This document shows, one piece after another, positions 35,951 through 46,989 of a stretch of DNA of 64,000 nt. The translations under genes and the position numbers were made by a program. The notes below the pieces were generated by a model. The model had not been told where the DNA came from. It saw only the letters and a list, made by a program, of their open reading frames with translations, and searched no databases. The DNA lies in NCBI GenBank assembly GCA_021613375.1, contig CM038720.1, positions 18,747,215 to 18,811,214 of the forward strand, in the 5' to 3' direction. The stretch comes from Megaleporinus macrocephalus. Lineage: Eukaryota > Chordata > Actinopteri > Characiformes > Anostomidae. Numbering within the stretch: the stretch's first letter is position 1; the number at the start of each line of letters is the position of its first letter.

Positions 35951-37975
35951 CAGTAAAGCTAGTCAGAGAATAAAGTGAGTCGGAGAATAAAGCTAGTCAG
36001 AGAATAAAGTGAGTCGGAGAATAAAGCTAGTCAGAGAATAAAGCTAGTCAGAGAATAAAGTGAGTCGGAGAATAAAGCTAGTCAGAGAATAAAGTGAGTC
36101 GGAGAATAAAGCTAGTCAGAGAATAAAGTGAGTCGGAGAATAAAGCGAGTCAGAGAATGAAGCTAGTCAGAGAATAAAGTGAGTCGGAGAATAAAGCTAG
36201 TCAGAGAATAAAGTGAGTCGGAGAATAAAGCTAGTCAGAGAATAAAGTGAGTCGGAGAATAAAGCTAGTCAGAGAATAAAGTGAGTCAGAGAATAAAGCT
36301 AGTCAGAGAATAAAGTGAGTCTGAGAATAAAGCTAGTCAGAGAATAAAGCTAGTCAGAGAATAAAGCGAGTCAGAGAATAAAGCTAGTCAGAGAATAAAG
36401 CTAGTCAGAGAATAAAGTGAGTCAGAGAATAAAGTGAGTCGGAGAATAAAGCTAGTCAGAGAATAAAGTGAGTCGGAGAATAAAGCTAGTCAGAGAATAA
36501 AGTGAGTCGGAGAATAAAGCTAGTCAGAGAATAAAGCTAGTCAGAGAATAAAGTGAGTCGGAGAATAAAGCTAGTCAGAGAATAAAGCTAGTCAGAGAAT
36601 AAAGTGAGTCTGAGAATAAAGCTAGTCAGAGAATAAAGTGAGTCGGAGAATAAAGCTAGTCAGAGAATAAAGTGAGTCAGAGAATAAAGCTAGTCAGAGA
36701 ATAAAGCTAGTCAGAGAATAAAGTGAGTCAGAGAATAAAGTGAGTCGGAGAATAAAGCTAGTCAGAGAATAAAGCTAGTCAGAGAATAAAGTGAGTCGGA
36801 GAATAAAGTGAGTCGGAGAATAAAGCTAGTCAGAGAATAAAGCTAGTCAGAGAATAAAGTGAGTCGGAGAATAAAGCTAGTCAGAGAATAAAGCTAGTCA
36901 GAGAATAAAGTGAGTCGGAGAATAAAGCTAGTCAGAGAATAAAGCTAGTCAGAGAATAAAGCTAGTCAGAGAATAAAGTGAGTCGGAGAATAAAGCTAGT
37001 CAGAGAATAAAGCTAGTCAGAGAATAAAGTGAGTCAAAGAAAAAAGCTAGTCAGAGAATAAAGCTAGTCAGAGAATAAAGCTAGTCAGAGAATAAAGCTA
37101 GTCAGAGAATAAAGTGAGTCGGAGAATAAAGCTAGTCAGAGAATAAAGTGAGTCGGAGAATAAAGCTAGTCAGAGAATAAAGTGAGTCAAAGAAAAAAGC
37201 TAGTCAGAGAATAAAGCTAGTCAGAGAATAAAGCTAGTCAGAGAATAAAGTGAGTCGGAGAATAAAGCTAGTCAGAGAATAAAGTGAGTCAAAGAAAAAA
37301 GCTAGTCAGAGAATAAAGCTAGTCAGAGAATAAAGCTAGTCAGAGAATAAAGCTAGTCAGAGAATAAAGTGAGTCGGAGAATAAAGCTAGTCAGAGAATA
37401 AAGTGAGTCGGAGAATAAAGCTAGTCAGAGAATAAAGTGAGTCGGAGAATAAAGCTAGTCAGAGAATAAAGCTAGTCAGAGAATAAAGTGAGTCGGAGAA
37501 TAAAGCTAGTCAGAGAATAAAGCTAGTCGGAGAATAAAGCTAGTCAGAGAATAAAGTGAGTCGGAGAATAAAGTGAGTCGGAGAATAAAGTGAGTCGGAG
37601 AATAAAGCTAGTCAGAGAATAAAGCTAGTCGGAGAATAAAGCTAGTCAGAGAATAAAGCTAGTCGGAGAATAAAGCTAGTCAGAGAATAAAGCTAGTCAG
37701 AGAATAAAGTGAGTCGGAGAATAAAGCTAGTCAGAGAATAAAGTGAGTCGGAGAATAAAGCTAGTCAGAGAATAAAGCTAGTCAGAGAATAAAGTGAGTC
37801 GGAGAATAAAGCTAGTCAGAGAATAAAGTGAGTCGGAGAATAAAGCTAGTCAGAGAATAAAGCTAGTCAGAGAATAAAGTGAGTCGGAGAATAAAGCTAG
37901 TCAGAGAATAAAGTGAGTCGGAGAATAAAGCTAGTCAGAGAATAAAGCTAGTCAGAGAATAAAGTGAGTCGGAGA
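35951..37975 (+). repeat. 17-bp tandem satellite with AATAAA in each unit
   Basis: About 119 head-to-tail 17-bp units in near-perfect phase. There are two main monomers, 'gtcagagaataaagcta' and 'gtcggagaataaagtga', often alternating as a 34-bp dimer. Nearly every unit contains the polyadenylation hexamer AATAAA on the plus strand. A rarer monomer, 'gtcaaagaaaaaagcta', occurs at 37033, 37186 and 37288 (offsets 153 and 102, multiples of 17). At least seven unit junctions form a perfect AP-1 site 'tgagtca' (first at 36282). Stops occur in all plus frames, so the array is non-coding. The edges are abrupt: it starts after 'ttggacagtaaa' and ends in 'gtcggagacagaac'. Confidence 0.97.
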
Positions 37976-38519
37976 CAGAACAACATTCTCCAAGCAAAAA
38001 AGAGTCGGCGTCCTAAACCAACTTGTCTATTCTTCCAAACCAACAGGTCTAGATGTGAAACTCAGTTAACGAGGAGATGCGCCTTTTATTTACTTTCTCT
38101 ATAAATAAACACTTTAAGATGCACTTTTTTTCAAAAGCGTTCTGTTTTTAGAATGAAGTGAGGAAAAACATTTATTTGAACTTTGTAAATAATTAATTTA
38201 GTTCAGCATTTAAACAGTAAATATTGTTGAAATATATTAAACGGTATTTGTTTGTCTTTCAGTTGCTGATGGTATAAGATGTTGATTCTAGGCTACTTTA
38301 GTATACAGGATATGTCACTGCATCAAGACGATCCGGACTTTGGCCTGAAGAAATTTCCCAGACCTTACTGACTCCTAATTAAAAAGTGTATGTTTAAAGG
38401 AGCAATTCATGACATCTGTTAAATTAATATTACATAGTTCATAGTCATACTACAAATTCATACATAGTCCTGCCTCCTCCCTCCTCTCAGAAGAAACATT
38501 AGGAGTCCAGCATCAAATT

Positions 38520-38745
38520 GTGACTGTCCAAAAAAACATCTGTATTTTGATCAATTTTCCTTTTTCTGTATCATTTAAACACAACAGCTGCTTCTTATAT
38601 TCGGTGAATAATTCATGATGAATGGATCAATATAAATGCTCCAAAATGACGTGGAATAAAATCTCTTTACATTATCTTTTTTTGGTCTCTCCTGTAAAGT
38701 TACTATTTTGGAGGTACATGTTTTTATTTGGACAGCGACAAAACC
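38520..38745. repeat. Dispersed repeat (family D), copy
   Basis: Shares 'atttaaacacaacagctgct', 'ttcatgatgaa', 'aatgctcca', 'tttggtctctcctgtaaagt' and 'attttggaggtac' with 54640-54880. Other members are at 42330-42570 and 50880-51000. Non-coding, and the superfamily is unknown. Confidence 0.6.
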
Positions 38746-38929
38746 CCTTACTGTCCAAGAGTGTCTCCAGCAGTGAAAAGCAGCACTAATGTTAACTCCT
38801 GTTCTGCTTCTATTAATAACACTTCATTCCTGAATACCTGCAAGACCTCATTTTCTACTGTGAACCATCTGGATTGCTTAGATCACAGGAAGCTGGCTTC
38901 CAATTAGTTCCCAGAATTCACAAATCCTC

Positions 38930-39528
38930 AGCAGGGGGAAGAGCCTTTTGTTATAAAGCCCCCCAACTCTGTCTGCCGGATCTGCCGGAGTTGTTAGCCA
39001 CACTCTGATAATGTTGTACATTCTCTCTATCTCCATACATCCAAACAGAACTAATTCTCTTTATCTATTCCCAGTTTATGACTGCCCACATGTCCAGACT
39101 GACACTGATGGAAGACTGACCGCCAGGTTCCCCTGCCACCCAAATCACCCACCAGACTTATAGTCAGGCCCTGCTGTTACCTGTGCCATATCAGCTACCT
39201 AGCCTCAGACTAGCTGCCTAACCCCCATTATAGACTGTATTAAAATGAACATGGACTCTAACTAGTTACCACTAACTCTTTACCCTCATTAACTGTCATA
39301 AGTAGTTTGATTAGAGGAGGATGGGTCCCCCCCTTGTGAGTTTTGGTTCCTCCCAATGTTTCTTCTGAGGGAGTTTATCCTTGCCACTTCTTCTATGTTT
39401 TTGTTTTCTTCTTATGCTTATTTATGCTCTATTGAACTTTTCTCCTCACTAAATTCCTGTAAAGCTGCTTTGTGACAACATCAGTTATTAAAAGCGCTAT
39501 ACAAATAAATTTGATTTGATTTGATTTG
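38930..39528 (+). mobile_element. Retroelement 3' end with (TTTGA)n tail
   Basis: The final 200 bp ('tttggttcctcccaatgttt', 'gggagtttatccttgccact', 'ctgtaaagctgctttgtgac', 'aaaagcgctatacaaataaa') is a widespread teleost retroelement 3' terminus. It ends in a short (TTTGA)n tail at about 39508-39528. The sequence back to about 38930 is continuous with it and non-coding, so this is a 5'-truncated copy. I favour an L2-type LINE or a SINE borrowing its tail. Confidence 0.65.
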
Positions 39529-39805
39529 CGTGCTGCTGAACGTGTTTTCCTGCTTGGAGTGGACAGTGGTGGTCACCCATCAAGACTTTTCAGCCATCAC
39601 TGCATTTACTGTTCTTTTCATTGGCTGTCTGTACTTAAATGATCTAACTGGGAGCAGTACCTTCAACATGATTGACAAGAGGTTAGAATATGCCATCTAT
39701 AAAAGCTTTGTGTTGTTAAGTTGGAGAGGAGACATACATGTATATGCAACTCTGCTGGGAAGTTATATTCATGTTTTGTGAAAAGCAAATCCATCTTTTC
39801 GCATT
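39529..39805 (+). repeat. Dispersed repeat (family T), fullest copy
   Basis: Combines the parts seen at 22716-22920 (ending 'accttcaacatgattgacaa') and 9690-9805 ('gttatattcatgttttgtg'). An 86-codon plus frame across it contains TFNMIDKR, also present in the 22.8-kb copy. It lies directly after the (TTTGA)n tail of the retroelement, so it may be part of a larger composite. Confidence 0.6.
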
Positions 39806-40045
39806 TCTGCATTTCGATTTTTAATTATTTATTGAATAATTTATTTTTTTGTGTGTTTGTTTTTATTAAATTCATCTGTTCATTCCTTCAGTTATTATTG
39901 AACGCCAAACAAATGTTACACACAGAAATAACCATATAACCAAATAAGCAGTAATAACGCTTTCTTCAGTCTTAAAAACCTCCTGGACAGCATCAGCAAA
40001 GTTTTCACACATACTCCACCTCTTCGTCTATCACTCTGTCCTCAT

Positions 40046-40222
40046 GGTGTCCTCTCTCTCCCCCCTACCCCTCCCTCTTTCTCCCTCTCTCTCCCTCTGT
40101 CTTTCCCTCTTACTCTCTCTCTCTCTTTCTCCCTCCGCCTCTCTCTCTCTCTCTCTCTCACTCTCTCTCTCTCTCTGTCTGTTTTCTCTCTCTATTTCTC
40201 TCTCTCTCTCACTCTCCCTCCG

Positions 40223-40264
<42 letters not shown>

Positions 40265-41019
40265 TCACTCTCTCTCTCTCTCTGTTTTCTCTCTCTCTTT
40301 CTCCCTCTGTCTTTCCCTCTTACTCTCTCTGTTTCTCCCTCCGTCTCTCCCTCTCTCTCTCTCTCTCTCTCACTCTCTCTCTCTCTCTCACTCTCTCTCT
40401 CTCTCTGTTTTCTCTCTCTCTTTCTCCCTCTGTCTTTCCCTCTTACTCTCTCTGTTTCTCCCTCCGTCTCTCCCTCTCTCTCTCTCTCTCTCACTCTCTC
40501 TCTCTCTCTCTCCCTCTGTCTTTCCCTCTTACTCTCTCTCTCTTTCTCCCTCCGTCTCTCCCTCTCTCTCTCTCTCTCTCTCACTCTCTCTCTCTCTCCC
40601 TCTGTCTTTTCCTCTTACTCTCTCTTTCTTTCTCCCTCCGTCTCTCCCTCTCTCTCTCTCTCTCACTCTCTCTCTCTCTCCCTCCGTCTCTCCCTCTCTC
40701 TCTCTCTCACTCTCTCTCTCTCTGTCTGTTTTCTCTCTCTATTTCTCTCTCTCTCTCACTCTCCCTCCGTCTCTCCCTCTCTCTCTCTCTCTCGCTCTCT
40801 CTCTCACTCTCTCTCTCTCTCTCTGTTTTCTCTCTCTCTTTCTCCCTCTGTCTTTCCCTCTTACTCTCTCTGTTTCTCCCTCCGTCTCTCCCTCTCTCTC
40901 TCTCTCTCTCTCTCACTCTCTCCTTCTCTCTCTCTCTCACTCTCTCTCTCTCTCTCTCTGTTTTCTCTCTCTCTTTCTCCCTCTGTCTTTCCCTCTTACT
41001 CTCTCTGTTTCTCCCTCCG

Positions 41020-41057
<38 letters not shown>

Positions 41058-41111
41058 TCTCTCTCTCTCCCTCTGTCTTTCCCTCTTACTCTCTCTCTCT
41101 TTCTCCCTCCG

Positions 41112-41159
<48 letters not shown>

Positions 41160-41243
41160 TCTCTCTCTCTCCCTCTCTTTCCCTCTTACTCTCTCTCTCT
41201 TTCTCCCTCCGTCTCTCCCTCTCTCTCTCTCTTTCTCCCTCCG

Positions 41244-41287
<44 letters not shown>

Positions 41288-41330
41288 CTCTCTCTATTTC
41301 TCTCTCTGTCTTTGTTCCTTAGTGTCTTTC
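40046..41330 (+). repeat. 1.3-kb polypyrimidine tract with higher-order structure
   Basis: Almost pure C/T on the plus strand, built from (CT)n runs and recurrent phrases such as 'ctctgttttctctctctctt', 'ccctctgtctttccctctta' and 'tttctccctccgtctctccc'. The phrase series recurs at about 123 bp (40282 to 40405), and a variant with 'ctctctatttctctctctc' recurs at about 550 bp (40180, 40728, 41281). The 434-codon Ser/Leu frame and the minus Arg/Glu frames are artefacts. Mirror-type polypyrimidine tracts can adopt triplex (H-DNA) structure. Confidence 0.95.
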
Positions 41331-41334
41331 AGCA

Positions 41335-41625
41335 GAAAAGGAGGCTAAAGCCACATCTGAGCGTCGCTGCTCGGGCCGCTCGGCGTATGCAAATCGTGCG
41401 GCTGAAATAATGGCAGGAATGTGCTCCGGATAAACACACATGGCGTGCATTTACAAATCAATACCGCGCGCGCAGCACAGCCGTGCATTAAAGATGAGCA
41501 GCTCAGCGGCCAACCAGAGCGGAGGAGCGCGCGCGCACCCACAGGACGGGTTTACAATTACCACACAGAGGGTACACACCAACCTATCGAAACTGTGGGG
41601 TGACGTCACTCCACCACCGCAATCA
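41335..41625. promoter_or_regulatory. CpG-rich block with octamer and CRE
   Basis: CpG-dense sequence immediately after the pyrimidine tract. It contains a perfect POU octamer 'atgcaaat' (41387-41394) and a perfect palindromic CRE 'tgacgtca' (41601-41608), plus CG runs at about 41465 and 41528. Overlapping short frames on both strands have no domain. Likely a promoter or conserved enhancer; which gene is unknown. Confidence 0.4.
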
Positions 41626-42035
41626 CTTTCAGTCGCAACGTACCATAATTCAAAAGTATTTCCAATCACTGATCATATCAGTATCAGCTATTATTGAATT
41701 CTACAGTAACTCACACAGCCGCGTAGGGAACAGCTGCTAACCAACACTGTAATGTTGAAGGTTTTTGGGGTACACTGTTTTAGCTTATCAGCGTGTAGAT
41801 CTCATTTAACATACCATAAACCTTAAACACAGTTGTTCCTCCTTCAAATACAAATCCTGCATTTACAGAACAGGACAGTAATACAGGCTGACTCTAAAAT
41901 GCTAAACTCTTACGTAACAGATTCATTAACATTTACACCCTCAACATTTTCATACATCCACAACAGCAAAATGATGGACTGTGTGTTCTCAGCTGTGAAG
42001 GGGATGTTGGAACTTTTCATTTTATTCACTTTTCA

Positions 42036-42290
42036 TCCATTAAAGCCACCTTCTTTCTTGTTTCTGCAATATCTGTCCATTCTAATTACAGACTGTAGTT
42101 CTTCTCTTTCTCTATATACTTTTCTACCTCTTCAATAGAATCAGGACCCCCCAGGACCACAACAGAGCTCATATAATTTGGGTGTTGGATCATTCTCAGC
42201 ACTGCAGTGGCACTGACATGGTGGTGGTGTGTTAGTGTGTGATGTGCTGGTATGAGTGGATCAGACAGAGAGTGCTGTGGTCTAGTTCTG
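42036..42290 (+). mobile_element. Partial copy of the palindromic Tc1-like element
   Basis: Contains the terminal-repeat remnant 'cattaaagccacctt' and then 'attctcagcactgcagtggc', 'gtgttagtgtgtgatgtgct' and 'atgagtggatcagaca', matching the left arm of the intact element at 43897-44660. The right half is missing. Confidence 0.7.
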
Positions 42291-42329
42291 ATGTAATTCA
42301 AAGAAGCCAGTTGGTTTTTATATTATGTG

Positions 42330-42570
42330 ATATTTAATGATGAGCAGACCAACAGAAATGCTTCAAGGTTTTGAAATGATTTCTCCATTTACTTCCATTA
42401 AGAGTTAGAAATTTCTCTCCTGTAGTTTTTAGAGATACAATAGCTGTTTTGTTTCAACAGCAGCTGTATCCTTATCTCTAGTTTCTAAAGCTCATTTATA
42501 TTTACATTGTGTTTAAATTTCATGATGAAGTGTTTTTCCTTCCCCAGTAAAGTTATTATTTTTGATACAC
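42330..42570. repeat. Dispersed repeat (family D), copy
   Basis: 'atgatgagcagaccaacaga', 'ctctcctgtagtttttagag', 'ttcatgatgaagtg' and 'cagtaaagttattattttt' place it in family D. It appears internally duplicated. Confidence 0.45.
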
Positions 42571-43585
42571 ATATAATGTCTCAAGCATTTATGCAAAATT
42601 GTCTGGGCAATGTTTTTTTTCCTATGAAAGCTCTATAAACAGTGGAATGATAAAAATAAACATAGATATAATGAGACAGCATTGCTGTTGTTAATGTTGA
42701 AAGTCTTTGTTAATATGAGGATTAGAACAATACAGTAATAAAACCATGGGTTCAGTTTCAGACATCTCCAGCTGTACTGTATAGATTTGTTCAGTTCTGT
42801 CAGCTACTTAGATTTCATTTAACCAGATATTGATTAGATAAAGCAGATAAACACTTAATTTCAGGGACATTTCAGGACAGTTTAGAAATTGGTTATGAAA
42901 CTTTTAAAGCGTATACAACATCTTTCTTACCTTTTGTTACCTGGCACCTGTTTTTAGAATTCTCTTTCTCTTCTGTGCCAAAAGTGTTTACTCACTGTGT
43001 AGCATCTCACCTCAGAGCCTTTAACCCACCATGAATACCCGCATCTGAATATTCTCTTTACTATTCAATATTCTCTCAGCAATATTTGAACCTGCTTTCT
43101 GCCTCCCTGATGCACAGCTCATATTCAAGCAATATGAAAACGCTAAAAGGAGTGTCTCAGAGTTTCAGAGACTTTGTATTATGAATAGAAAAGGTTTTAA
43201 ATGTTCTATGAAGCTGCTTTTGACCACTAATAATGGAGTCAGTTTTAGGTGTTTTAAGTCTTGTGAGAAGGATTAGCCAGCCAACAGTGTTTGTGTTCAT
43301 CTTACGGTTGCAGTGCACTTTGTCTACCCGCTGTCAGGACTAACCCTGCAAACCCAAACCCATAAAAGAAGTAAGCACACAGAAATCATTACTAATACAT
43401 GTGGATAAAAGCTTCAAGGTGTTTCTCCTATGTGCTTGTGGCAGAGAGTGAAAAAATGCTAATTTTATTTAAAACATGCTTTAGGGAACTAACACAATGG
43501 GCAAAGCAGCAATTTTAAAATTGAGGAGGACACAGTTGTCAGTATATGACAGCCCTTAGACATAACTCAGTCTTTACTGAGACTG
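42571..43585. other. Intergenic, no recognised feature
   Basis: AT-rich unique-looking sequence. No gene or repeat recognised. Confidence 0.4.
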
Positions 43586-43888
43586 CTCCTGGACTAGGGG
43601 CAATCATGGGCTAGAAGGTCAGGGAACCAACCTTGTGACAAGAAAGTAGCTGCTTTGTTCCCCTGAGACAACAGGCCATGACTGAAGTGCCCTTGAGCAA
43701 CTAGCCTCCAACTTCTCCCTGGGCACTGTGGATAGGGCTACTCACCACTCTGGGTAAGTGTGTTTACTGCCCCCTAGTGTGTGTGTTCACTAGTGTATGA
43801 GTGTGCTAGTGTATGTGGGTGTTTAACTGCACAGCTGAATTAAATGCAGAGGTCAAATCTCTCTGTGTGCATGCACAAACGTTCAATA
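43586..43888 (+). mobile_element. tRNA-derived SINE, divergent
   Basis: Shows the order of a teleost tRNA-type SINE: a head with 'aagg-tcagggaaccaacctt-gtgac', a degraded B-box-like 'gctttgttcccc', then the body 'aagtgcccttgagcaact', 'ctccctgggcactgtggata', 'gggctactcaccactctggg', 'tactgccccctagtgtgtg' and 'gaattaaatgcagaggtcaa'. It is about 300 bp and probably inactive because the B box is mutated. It ends about 10 bp before the palindromic transposon. Confidence 0.7.
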
Positions 43889-43896
43889 TGTGATAT

Positions 43897-44660
43897 TATG
43901 CCGATCAGCCATAACATTAAAACCACCTCCTTGTATCTACACACATTGTTCACACACATCTTTTCAGCTCCACAAACACCTGTTCCTTAATGATCAGGAC
44001 CCCCATGGGACCACCACAGAGCATGTATTATTTAGGTGGTGGGTCATTCTCAGCACTCCCGTGACACAGACGTGGTGGAGGTATGTTAGTGTGTGTTGTG
44101 TTGGTAAAAGTGGATCAGACACTGCAGTGCTGCTGGAATTTTTAAACACCGTGTCCACTCACTGTCCACTCTTCTGGACACTCCTTGTGGGTCCACCTTG
44201 TAGTCAGAGATGACAGCTTATCTGTTCCTGCGCAGTTTGTGTTGGTCATTTTTCAGTTTTTTATCAGTGTTCACAGGATGCTCCCCACAGGACTGGCTGG
44301 ATGTTGCTGGTTGGTGGGCTCTTTTCAGGCTAGCAGTGACATTGAGGATGTTGAAAAACTCCAAAAGCACTGCTGTGTCTGATCCACTCATACCAGTGCA
44401 ACACACACTAACACATCACCATCAAGTCAGTGGCACTACATTGCTGAAAATGACCTCCCTAATAGTACCTGCTCTTTAGTGGTCCTGTGGTGGTCCTGGG
44501 TGAAAAGGGATAAACAAAGCATGTAGTGAATCAGGTGAACAGCAGTCTTGTCTGTATTTGTTGAACAACAAATCGCTTCCATATGGTAAGTGGAGCTGAT
44601 AAAATGGAGCGTGTGAGTAAATATAAGGAGGTGGTTTTAATGTTATGGCTGATTGGTGTA
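43897..44660. mobile_element. Intact palindromic non-autonomous transposon (Tc1/mariner-like)
   Basis: Terminal inverted repeats 'gatcagccataacattaaaa' (left) and 'ttttaatgttatggctgatt' (right) lie inside TA dinucleotides at 43897-43898 and 44659-44660. The arms are long inverted copies: 'gaccaccacagagcatgtat' is mirrored by 'tacctgctctttagtggtcc', and 'agtggatcagacactgcagt' by 'ctgctgtgtctgatccactc'. The middle (about 44165-44340) is single copy. There is no transposase. TA flanks and size suit a Tc1/mariner-type MITE able to fold into a hairpin of about 270-300 bp per arm. Confidence 0.85.
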
Positions 44661-44949
44661 TATTGCACATTGGACCTGTAGGTTTAGTATTGTTATTAAA
44701 AAGCTTATAGCACAGAGCTGCTCAAACTGTGGGGCACTAGTGAGAGGTAACAGAGTGAATGACAAAGAATGCATATTTATTTTAATATTTATATTATCAT
44801 ATAATCTGACACTTTCTTTTTTTCGCAAGCTAATTCAGTAATGCTTTATTATTTATTTTTTTATAACAATAAATAGTCATAATTAGTGAGAAACCAACAC
44901 ATCACCACAACAAACAATAAATCTCATAAAAGGAAAGACAAAACACATT

Positions 44950-45255
44950 GACATTTATGGCATTTAGCAGACGCTTTTATCCAGGGCGACTCAAGTCCAA
45001 ACTGCCCTTAAGCCCAAACACTGCCACAAACAAGGGCCAGTGCTGGTACCTATAAAGAAGACAACAAAATACAAGGTCAGCTACAGTGCAATACCTAGCA
45101 AGTCAAGAATTCCTAGAAAGAAGAAAATAAAATACAAGGTGACATACAATATAAGTGTAATACCTACTAATACCCAACCAGTGTTCTACCTAGAAGATAA
45201 AAAAGTTAAGCGTAGCTGCGTAAGTGCAATAATGATCTGTTCCAATAATACAGAT
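44950..45255 (+). repeat. Teleost 'atttagcagacgc' dispersed repeat
   Basis: Begins with 'atttatggcatttagcagac' and 'gcttttatccagggcgactc', a motif pair very common in teleost repeats. It continues into a degenerate internal duplication of about 70 bp ('aaaatacaaggt(c/g)a' at about 45066 and 45131). The 72-codon frame here is Lys/Ser-rich and not recognised. Confidence 0.65.
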
Positions 45256-46100
45256 TAACGCTTATAAGCTCTAGGTACAGATCAACTTTTGACCATTGCC
45301 ATAAGGACTGCCACAAGGAGGTTTAAAATAAAATATAGTGAGGATTATTTCAGATATGGGTTTACGTTACTATGTGGAGAGGAAAAACCAATGTATCACC
45401 TGCATAGCTGCTCACACACAATCATCTCTCAGGAAAAAGTAAAGACCTTTTTGCGTGGCACGTAAACTAAACTTCCCAAAAGGTGCTATCAAAACTGTGA
45501 CACATTTCTCTGAACATTATTTTCATTTTGCTTAATTTTGTTTTGTTAGTAAGATAATAATAGACAATAAAAGTTCTGACCAATTGTGATTATTTTGGCC
45601 TTTTTTTATACATATGCTGCAGTAATTTGCATATCAACAAATGAAGTGTTTTAGTTCACAACAAACTGTCACAGGGATTTGATGGAAAAGCATTTGAAAA
45701 CTTATGCTGCAGCAGTATGTGCACTTTTACAATTCAGCTCATTTGAGCAGAAGCAATATACAAACATCCACCAACGGGAAGATAAACAGCTCATAAACAT
45801 ACAGTCCAAATTCGCCTTTTAAAAATTTTAACTGGACACACGACCTAGAATACAAACCTATTGTTATTCTCCAAATTAAAAAGCTGACCAGTGACCAAAG
45901 GTGGGGTGTTTACTCAAAAACATTGCATTACAAGTCAACATGTTTCTACTCCAAGTTTCAACTGTATCCTACTGATGCAGCAGATCAGGCTGATGAAGGA
46001 ATCTTTCTTAAAGGATGTCAATAGAAATACTTCAAATGAGTCTCTCACTTACAGGGCCAACCAAAACACAGCGTTTAAACACACTCTAACAGACCTGTTT
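45256..46100. other. Intergenic, no recognised feature
   Basis: AT-rich. No gene recognised. Confidence 0.4.
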
Positions 46101-46104
46101 TCAT

Positions 46105-46420
46105 TTTTTTATCATTGATGCCCGCTCCATGTTTTTCTTGAGTCTTGCTCTTGACATGTCCGTAATGGCATCTGAAATCTCCAGCGACACTTTATAGCAT
46201 GTACCTTTGCCCTTCAGCGAACTGGGAGAGAAAGCAGCGAGCCAAAGTGCACGATGAAACCGTCATCTTGACAGAAGTCACTTCTATTGCATTAATGTCT
46301 GTCAGACTTTGGGACTGGGCCATGATGAATGCTTTGAACTTTTCTCCTTCAAGGCCCGTGTAATCGCGGCAGACACATCGCTCCCTGTTTTGGCTCGTGT
46401 CATCAGTTTGTTATGACAAG
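46105..46420. other. Candidate conserved non-coding element
   Basis: Balanced repeat-free block ('ccgtaatggcatctgaaatc' near 46160, 'cgtgtaatcgcggcagacac' near 46358) with short frames only. Regulatory by appearance. Confidence 0.3.
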
Positions 46421-46989
46421 AACATCATTTGGGAAACATGCTTTTGGCAGATAGCTACACAGAAGTTTGATAACACTCCTTAATACCAAGAAATCCACAC
46501 TGGGTTTCAGCCACGTTGCATCATGATAAACTTTCACCAGAAGGGAGAACTCAGCTTTTGCGTGTTTGGGGAGTAAATTTTTCCATAGACACAACCTGGC
46601 CTGGTTCATATTGAGTGCTCTATACCAATAAGGGCATGGCATACAGTTCATTCTACAAATTTGAGTAATGAGGAATTGCTCTGAAGCCCAGCTGTGCTGT
46701 AACAATGTGTTTCGGAGCATGGCAGGGCATGATAGACAACAGTCTTAAGTCTGGAATCTGGAAAAAGTGAAATTGTGCCACAGCATCCTGCTGGGTTATT
46801 TAAAATAATCAAATAAGTTAAATTTGCTCACATGGATACCAAATAACTGAAAGCGGTGAATGATTTTAAACCCATTACTCAATATACATCAAAGCTTTAG
46901 TCACTACACGCTGTTTTACTTTCATTAAGTAGTCTGGTTAGCCTGCTGGTCAATTTAAATATAAAAAACTATATCTAAAGCATAGTCTT

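Noticed and set aside
35951..37975. CRISPR-like regular array
   Set aside because: Units are contiguous 17-mers with no unique spacers, in a eukaryotic context.
40044..41348. 434-codon plus-strand open frame and several Arg/Glu-rich minus frames
   Set aside because: Pure translation of CT/GA low-complexity repeats with no domain, no varied composition and no splice logic.
46403..46720. 105-codon minus frame
   Set aside because: No recognisable motif or flanking gene structure; length is within chance for this window.
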